DNA of 48,814 nt from an uncultured Lachnospiraceae bacterium. GTDB taxonomy: Bacteria; Bacillota; Clostridia; Lachnospirales; Lachnospiraceae. The position numbers were made by a program, and so were the translations under genes. The notes under the pieces are model-generated. The model was given only the letters and a program-made list of their open reading frames with translations, made no database searches and was not told the DNA's origin. Numbering within the stretch: position 1 is the stretch's first letter; each line of letters begins with the position of its first letter. Below are positions 45,058 through 48,814 of the stretch, one piece after another. The stretch spans positions 1-48,814 of the forward strand of contig CAKRHW010000017.1 in the NCBI GenBank assembly GCA_934339365.1. The letters run 5' to 3'.

Positions 45058-45725
45058 ATGGAATCTTTTATAAAAGAAATTGAAACAGGAAGTAATGTGA
45101 AAAAAATAGTTCAGTCCGGGCAGAAATTAGAATTACAGCTGTTTGATGATACAGGAACTGGAAACATGACTGTGTATGAAGTGTTTTCAGGAATTTATCT
45201 GATTCATTCTGATATGCATTTATCGTCCTGCTTGTCACAATTTCAGTTAAAAGGCGATGTTCCCATGTTATGTATTGATCATTGCAGAGAAGGACGAATG
45301 GAAATGGAATTGCAAAACAATCTGAAAAATGTTTTACAGGAACATGAGCTTCGGATTGATGACCGGAAAAATCAATGGATCACCGATATTTTTATAAAAG
45401 CCAGATAGAAAAGGTAAAAGCGATTCATGAGTGTATGATTAGTCATTTAGATGATCATTTTACCTTAGAGCAGTTAGCAGGGCAATATGATATTTCCTTA
45501 ACAACAATGAAGGAATGTTTTAAAAAGTTATATGGAGATTCCATGTATTCCTATTTAAAACGATATCGGATGAATGCGGCGGCTATCATGTTAAAAGAAA
45601 ATCCCAAATCATCAATCAGACAGATCGGACAGCACGTAGGATATTCTTCAGCTGGTAAATTTTCTGTTGCATTTAAGCAGGTAATGGGTATTACTCCGAT
45701 GGAATACAGGGGAAGTACTTTATAG
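45058..45725 (+). pseudogene. Decayed AraC-family regulator (frameshift and internal deletion)
   Basis: Two overlapping frames make up one gene. The first (45058-45408, 116 residues) resembles the N-terminal sensor part (VYEVFSGIYLIHSDMHL, CREGRMEMELQ). The second (45375-45725) gives the C-terminal AraC helix-turn-helix (VKAIHECMISHL, LAGQYDISLTTMKECFKK, IGQHVGYSSAGKFSVAFKQ, GITPMEYRG). Full-length members are roughly 300 residues or more; here the central region after MELQNN is missing and the frames are out of register near 45340-45380. Members of this group often sit beside a pair of ABC exporters, as here, and regulate siderophore-type transport. The HTH part might still be translated from ATG 45375, but no good ribosome site is seen. 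Confidence 0.75.
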
Positions 45726-45755
45726 ATTTTAGAAGAGAAAGGATTGGTAAAAGTT

Positions 45756-46830
45756 ATGAATGAAAAAGAAAAGAAGCAGAGCTAGATATCGGTACTGCTT
45801 GGATATGCAGAAGGGAAGAAGGGATTTTTAATTCTGTCTATCTGTCTGTCTGTTTTCAGTATTGTAAGCGGTATGCTTCCTTATTACTGTGTGTATCGTC
45901 TGATTGATTTGTATCTGATGAATGGATTAACGGGAGAAAAAATAGGACTCTGGTGTATTCTCGCAATTATTTTTTATGCTATGAAAGTCATTACATTTTC
46001 TTTGTCAACAGCTTTGTACCATAAGTTTTAAGGTAGCACTTGCTTCTCTCATTATACTGCCATTGTCTTTGGTTTGTATGGCACTGACGTTTGTCATAAG
46101 CGGAAAAAGTTTTTCTATTTACAATGAATCAAATGCAAAAATGAATAGTGCAATTGTAGAATATATAGAAGGAATTGAAGTAATTAAAGCATTTGGACGG
46201 GAAGGCGTTTCTTATGAAAATCAGAAAGAAAATGAAGTGCTGCATGGAATCAGTCTGGAATTGAAAGAAGGAACATTTTGTGCATTAGTAGGACCATCCG
46301 GTGGAGGAAAATCTACCGTTGCAAAATTAATTGCAAGATTTTTTGATGTGACGCAGGGAGAGATTTGTATTGGGGGTGTCAATATAAAAGAAATGCCACT
46401 GAGTCAGTTATCGGATTTCGTTAGTTATGTAGAACAAAACAATTTTCTCTTTCGGTGTTCTATTTTAGAAAATATTCGTCTGGGTAATCCTGAGGCAAGT
46501 GACGAAGAAGTCTATGCAGCTGCACAGGCAGCACAGTGCGATGAATTTATAAAAAAACTGCCGGATGGTTATGAGACATCTGCCGGAGAAGCAGGAAAAC
46601 GATTGTCCGGAGGAGAAAAACAGCGAATTGCCATTGCAAGAATGAAAACAATTATTACCATTGCACACGGGCTTGCAACAATTCAGAATGCGGACCAGAT
46701 CCTTGTTATATCAGACGGGAAAATTGCAGAACAAGGTACGCATGAAGAATTATTAAAAAAGAATGGAGTATACAAAGACTTTATTAAAATTCGTGAAAAA
46801 GCAGAAGGATGGAAGATTGAAGAAAAATAA
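45756..46830 (+). pseudogene. Decayed ABC exporter (fused membrane/ATPase type) with several deletions
   Basis: The reading frame starts at ATG 45756 but hits TAG at 45783 after MNEKEKKQS. It continues with membrane helices (FLILSICLSVFSIVSGMLPYY region) to TAA at 46029, then shifts +1. The last part (open from about 46030) has VALASLIILPLSLVCM, then VEYIEGIEVIKAFGREG, and jumps directly into the nucleotide-binding domain (NEVLHGISLELKEG, Walker A GPSGGGKST). After LSGGEKQRIAIARM the Walker B segment is missing and KTIITIAHGLATI follows. So at least three deletions, one nonsense codon and one frameshift are present. An intact homologue would be about 580 residues. Probably once a YbtP/YbtQ-like iron-related exporter. 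Confidence 0.8.
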
Positions 46831-46857
46831 AAAATTAGGAAAAATTATCAATTATAT

Positions 46858-46942
46858 TGTCTGACTTCATGATATAATAAGACCAGGGCCTAAAGGTCAA
46901 AAGCTTTTTGATCTTGGCATCAAGTTAAAATGAGGTCAGACA
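46858..46942 (+). promoter_or_regulatory. TetR-gene promoter region with nested inverted repeats
   Basis: TGTCTGACTTCA (46858-46869) and TGAGGTCAGACA (46931-46942) are inverted copies (11 of 12). TATAAT lies at 46873-46878. Between them AAGGTCAAAAG/CTTTTTGATCTT forms a hairpin, with GCC/GGC outside it (46888-46918). The downstream arm contains the ribosome site of the TetR gene. These may be paired operators for autoregulation. Confidence 0.5.
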
Positions 46943-46943
46943 G

Positions 46944-47600
46944 ATGAATGATGAAAAGGAAACGAGAAAAAAGTTATTAGAAAGTGCCAGAAAAGAATTC
47001 AAAGAAAAGGGATATCATAAAGCATCACTTCGTAATATCTGTAAAAATGCAGGCGTTACAACAGGAGCTTTATATTTCTTTTTTAAAGACAAAGATGATT
47101 TATTTGCTTCTTTAGTGAAGAAACCGCTAGAAGAGATTTATCAGCTGATAGAAGTGCATTATAAGCAAGAACGGGAAGATGTGAAAGATGGAGCGATTTT
47201 AGTGAAAGATTTTACATTAGATTTTGAGTTAGCTTATCAGCTGTTAGATATTATTTATGAACAAAGAGATGATTTTCTGTTGTTGTTGACAGAGTCAGAA
47301 GAGACTTCTGCACAGAAAAAGTTAGATGAGATTATTGAAAGAACAGAGGAACATTACCGGCTGCTTTCGGATGCTCTGGCAGAACAAATGAACCAGCCGA
47401 AGATAGAAGAAGTTGTACTGCACTGGATTGCGCATCATATTTTAGATATTTTTATTTATATGGTTACACATATTGAAGAAAAAGAAGAAGGGCGTCGCTA
47501 TTTAAATCAGGTGATGCGTTATACCATTGGAGGCTGGTATGCAATGTTTGATTCTGCTTTTGAACAAAAAACAGTAAGTAAAAATGGTAATGAGAATTAG
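46944..47600 (+). CDS. TetR-family transcriptional regulator
   Basis: The 218-residue protein has the TetR helix-turn-helix (about 5-55; LLESARKEFKEKGYHKASLRNICKNAGVTTG split at family-typical points, then LYFFFKDKDDLF) and an unassigned ligand-binding domain. ATGAGGTCAGACAG precedes the start. It sits directly behind the decayed exporter, so it may once have controlled it, and appears intact itself. The ligand is unknown. Confidence 0.9.
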   Translation: MNDEKETRKKLLESARKEFKEKGYHKASLRNICKNAGVTTGALYFFFKDKDDLFASLVKKPLEEIYQLIEVHYKQEREDVKDGAILVKDFTLDFELAYQLLDIIYEQRDDFLLLLTESEETSAQKKLDEIIERTEEHYRLLSDALAEQMNQPKIEEVVLHWIAHHILDIFIYMVTHIEEKEEGRRYLNQVMRYTIGGWYAMFDSAFEQKTVSKNGNEN

Positions 47601-47625
47601 TATCAATGAAAAACGGGAAAAAGAA

Positions 47626-47672
47626 TTGACAGAATAATAAGAATATGCTATTTTAAGTTAGTAGCAACTAAC
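47626..47672 (+). promoter_or_regulatory. Promoter with GTTAG-N6-CTAAC operator ahead of a non-coding unit
   Basis: TTGACA (47626-47631), 17 bp, TATTTT (47649-47654); the palindrome GTTAGTAGCAACTAAC (47657-47672) lies over the expected start. No credible ORF follows before a terminator at about 47928. Confidence 0.7.
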
Positions 47673-47928
47673 AAGTGCTATCAAGGATAATCTCCTTATC
47701 CGATTACAATGCAAAAAACCTTTCTGCAAGAGGTTTTTGCAATACGGAGCAATCTTTCTAGGATTCTCTGCTTTACATTATATTTTATTTTATTATGGTA
47801 TGGTTTGTAATAGCTGAAAAAGAGCTTTACGTATGTATATGCCAGTCCCATTAATTGACATATACACCATATGATACCATGTACCGACCGAGAAGAAGTA
47901 CTTTCGAAAGGGAGTACTTCTTTTTTTG
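47661..47928 (+). ncRNA. Candidate iron-responsive small RNA (about 270 nt)
   Basis: A well-formed promoter with operator precedes, and a strong terminator ends, a stretch with no ORF carrying a ribosome site. The predicted RNA contains hairpins GGATAA/TTATCC (47685-47701), GCAAAAA-CC/GGTTTTTGC (47711-47740), TGTATATG/CATATACA (47834-47866) and the terminator stem. A 33-codon ORF (MQKTFLQEV start, 47710) exists but overlaps a hairpin and lacks a ribosome site. By position it could be a RyhB/FsrA-type regulator; alternatively it is the scar of a deleted gene. Confidence 0.5.
47893..47928 (+). terminator. Terminator of the candidate small RNA
   Basis: AAGAAGTACT (47893-47902) pairs with AGTACTTCTT (47913-47922), followed by a T run to 47927. 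Confidence 0.9.
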
Positions 47929-48026
47929 CTAAAATCAGATTAAAAAATAGAATATGATTTTTATAACTGGGGAAAATGATTTTAGAAAACAGGATGCAGA
48001 ATGAAAAAAAGTATCAGGAAGAATGC

Positions 48027-48079
48027 TTGACAGATAGAAAGCAATCAGTTATGATGAACGTGCGTTAGAAAAGACTAAC
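48027..48079 (+). promoter_or_regulatory. DUF3793 gene promoter with GTTAG-N6-CTAAC operator
   Basis: TTGACA (48027-48032), 17 bp, TATGAT (48050-48055), then the palindrome GTTAGAAAAGACTAAC (48064-48079) beginning 9 bp after the -10. This is the clearest promoter of the set. The stretch 47929-48026 is A/T-rich spacer. Confidence 0.78.
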
Positions 48080-48120
48080 TTATCTCTTATATCGATAGTA
48101 GCACGAAATGGAGGAAATGT

Positions 48121-48738
48121 ATGAGTCAGGAAGCTTTTGAGATGATACAGTGTATGGACATGAAATATATTGGAAATCAAATGGTCTTACAGTGTGCACC
48201 GGTCATTAGTGGATGGAAGATTTCTAATTTATTAAAGATTTCAAGAGAAAATGAGGAATTATTAAAATCCTTACTTCGGGGAACCGGACTTTCTTGTTAT
48301 AAAGTTTTAGAACAGGAACAGGAATGTATCTTCTTAGTATATCGTAAAGCAGCTCTTGAATCTTATCTGAACCAGATAGAAATAAAATATCTCTTAAAGC
48401 AGGAAGGATATGAAGATTTTACACTCCAGGATATTTTTTGCAATTTTAAGACCCGTTATATGGCTTATATGGAGAGCAAAAAAGAATTTCCACATGAAAT
48501 AGGAGTTCTGCTTGGCTATCCGATAGAAGATGTTGTCGGGTTTATGAAAAATAAAGGAAAGAAATTTTTATATACCGGATATTGGAAAGTGTATGGACAG
48601 TTAGAGGAGAAGTTAAGATTGTTTCAACAATTTGATCAGGCAAAAGAGGCTATGATTTATTTAATAGGAAATGGTGTGGATATAAGAGAAATTATTGATA
48701 TTTACAGCGCAGACAGAATGAGTCAAAAAGTTGGATAA
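48121..48738 (+). CDS. DUF3793 family protein
   Basis: The 205-residue soluble protein matches DUF3793 by the motifs LQCAPVISGWKISNLL near residue 25, the VYRK segment near 78, FPHEIGVLLGYPIEDVVGFM near 122, and YTGYWKVYGQ near 150. The function is unknown. In Clostridia this family is often found next to flavodoxin and responds to low iron, so the operator in front fits. ATGGAGG precedes the ATG. After the stop at 48738 only 76 bp remain in the window, with no feature visible; a flavodoxin gene may lie beyond. Confidence 0.8.
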   Translation: MSQEAFEMIQCMDMKYIGNQMVLQCAPVISGWKISNLLKISRENEELLKSLLRGTGLSCYKVLEQEQECIFLVYRKAALESYLNQIEIKYLLKQEGYEDFTLQDIFCNFKTRYMAYMESKKEFPHEIGVLLGYPIEDVVGFMKNKGKKFLYTGYWKVYGQLEEKLRLFQQFDQAKEAMIYLIGNGVDIREIIDIYSADRMSQKVG

Positions 48739-48814
48739 GGAAAGCAATCTGGTGATATGTCAAGCTAATTTTTTAAATGATTTTGATATGTATTTCAGAA
48801 AAAAGGGTAACTTT

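Noticed and set aside
47710..47811. 33-codon ORF (MQKTFLQEV start) in the non-coding unit
   Set aside because: No ribosome site, and its start lies in a stable hairpin; a coding role is not supported.

Overview
The window reads as chromosome of a low-GC Gram-positive gut anaerobe of the class Clostridia, most likely a Lachnospiraceae member (Roseburia/Eubacterium-like; the genus cannot be fixed from this sequence). The reasons are the A+T-rich composition, AGGAGG-type ribosome binding sites, large secreted BspA-like, Ig-like and GLUG/FMN_bind surface proteins, a DUF3793 gene, a tandem FeoA-FeoA-FeoB operon, and an intracellular GH113/GH36/GH2/GH1/CE2 glycan set known from mannan-using Lachnospiraceae. 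I saw no rRNA, tRNA, CRISPR array, insertion sequence or phage gene.

Layout. 1-3.3 kb: the end of an unidentified gene, then two secreted proteins (leucine-rich repeat; CAP domain). 3.3-13.1 kb: a beta-mannan/galactomannan locus with GH36 alpha-galactosidase, GH2 beta-mannosidase, GH113 mannanase, an AraC regulator, a Cu/Zn-SOD-like protein, a CE2-type acetyl esterase and a GH1 beta-glycosidase. None has a signal peptide, so imported oligosaccharides would be degraded in the cytoplasm; no transporter or GH130 phosphorylase lies in the window. 13.2-23.3 kb: UppP, a protein with two ferritin-like regions, a large Ig-like surface protein, a DegV lipid-binding protein, and a diguanylate cyclase carrying two different periplasmic-binding-type sensor domains. 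23.3-27.6 kb: iron uptake (FeoA, FeoA, FeoB, a Cys-rich FeoB-associated peptide, a Fur-family regulator). 27.7-31.1 kb: a LysR regulator and MetE. 31.2-34.7 kb: an ABC/FtsX-type exporter facing a DtxR-family repressor with an iron-type metal site. 34.9-38.1 kb: guanine deaminase, then a DUF6110 small membrane protein with an unusual P1B-type ATPase, a pair resembling the FezA/FezB proteins of ferrosome iron-storage organelles. 38.4-44.9 kb: a possible 24-residue peptide gene, a 1562-residue flavin-binding/GLUG surface protein, and enolase. 45-48.8 kb: a decayed AraC plus ABC-exporter locus, a TetR regulator, a promoter-hairpins-terminator unit without a convincing ORF, and a DUF3793 protein.

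The main new observation is a 16-bp operator-like palindrome, GTTAG-N6-CTAAC, found perfectly at five promoters: feoA, enolase, the decayed AraC/ABC locus, the non-coding unit at 47.66-47.93 kb, and the DUF3793 gene. In each it overlaps the -10 element or lies at the predicted transcription start. Its targets suggest an iron regulon, and the window also encodes a Fur-family and a DtxR-family protein that could bind it. The non-coding unit is a candidate iron-responsive small RNA. Together with the FezAB-like pair and the ferritin-like protein, the window holds an unusual concentration of iron-homeostasis functions.
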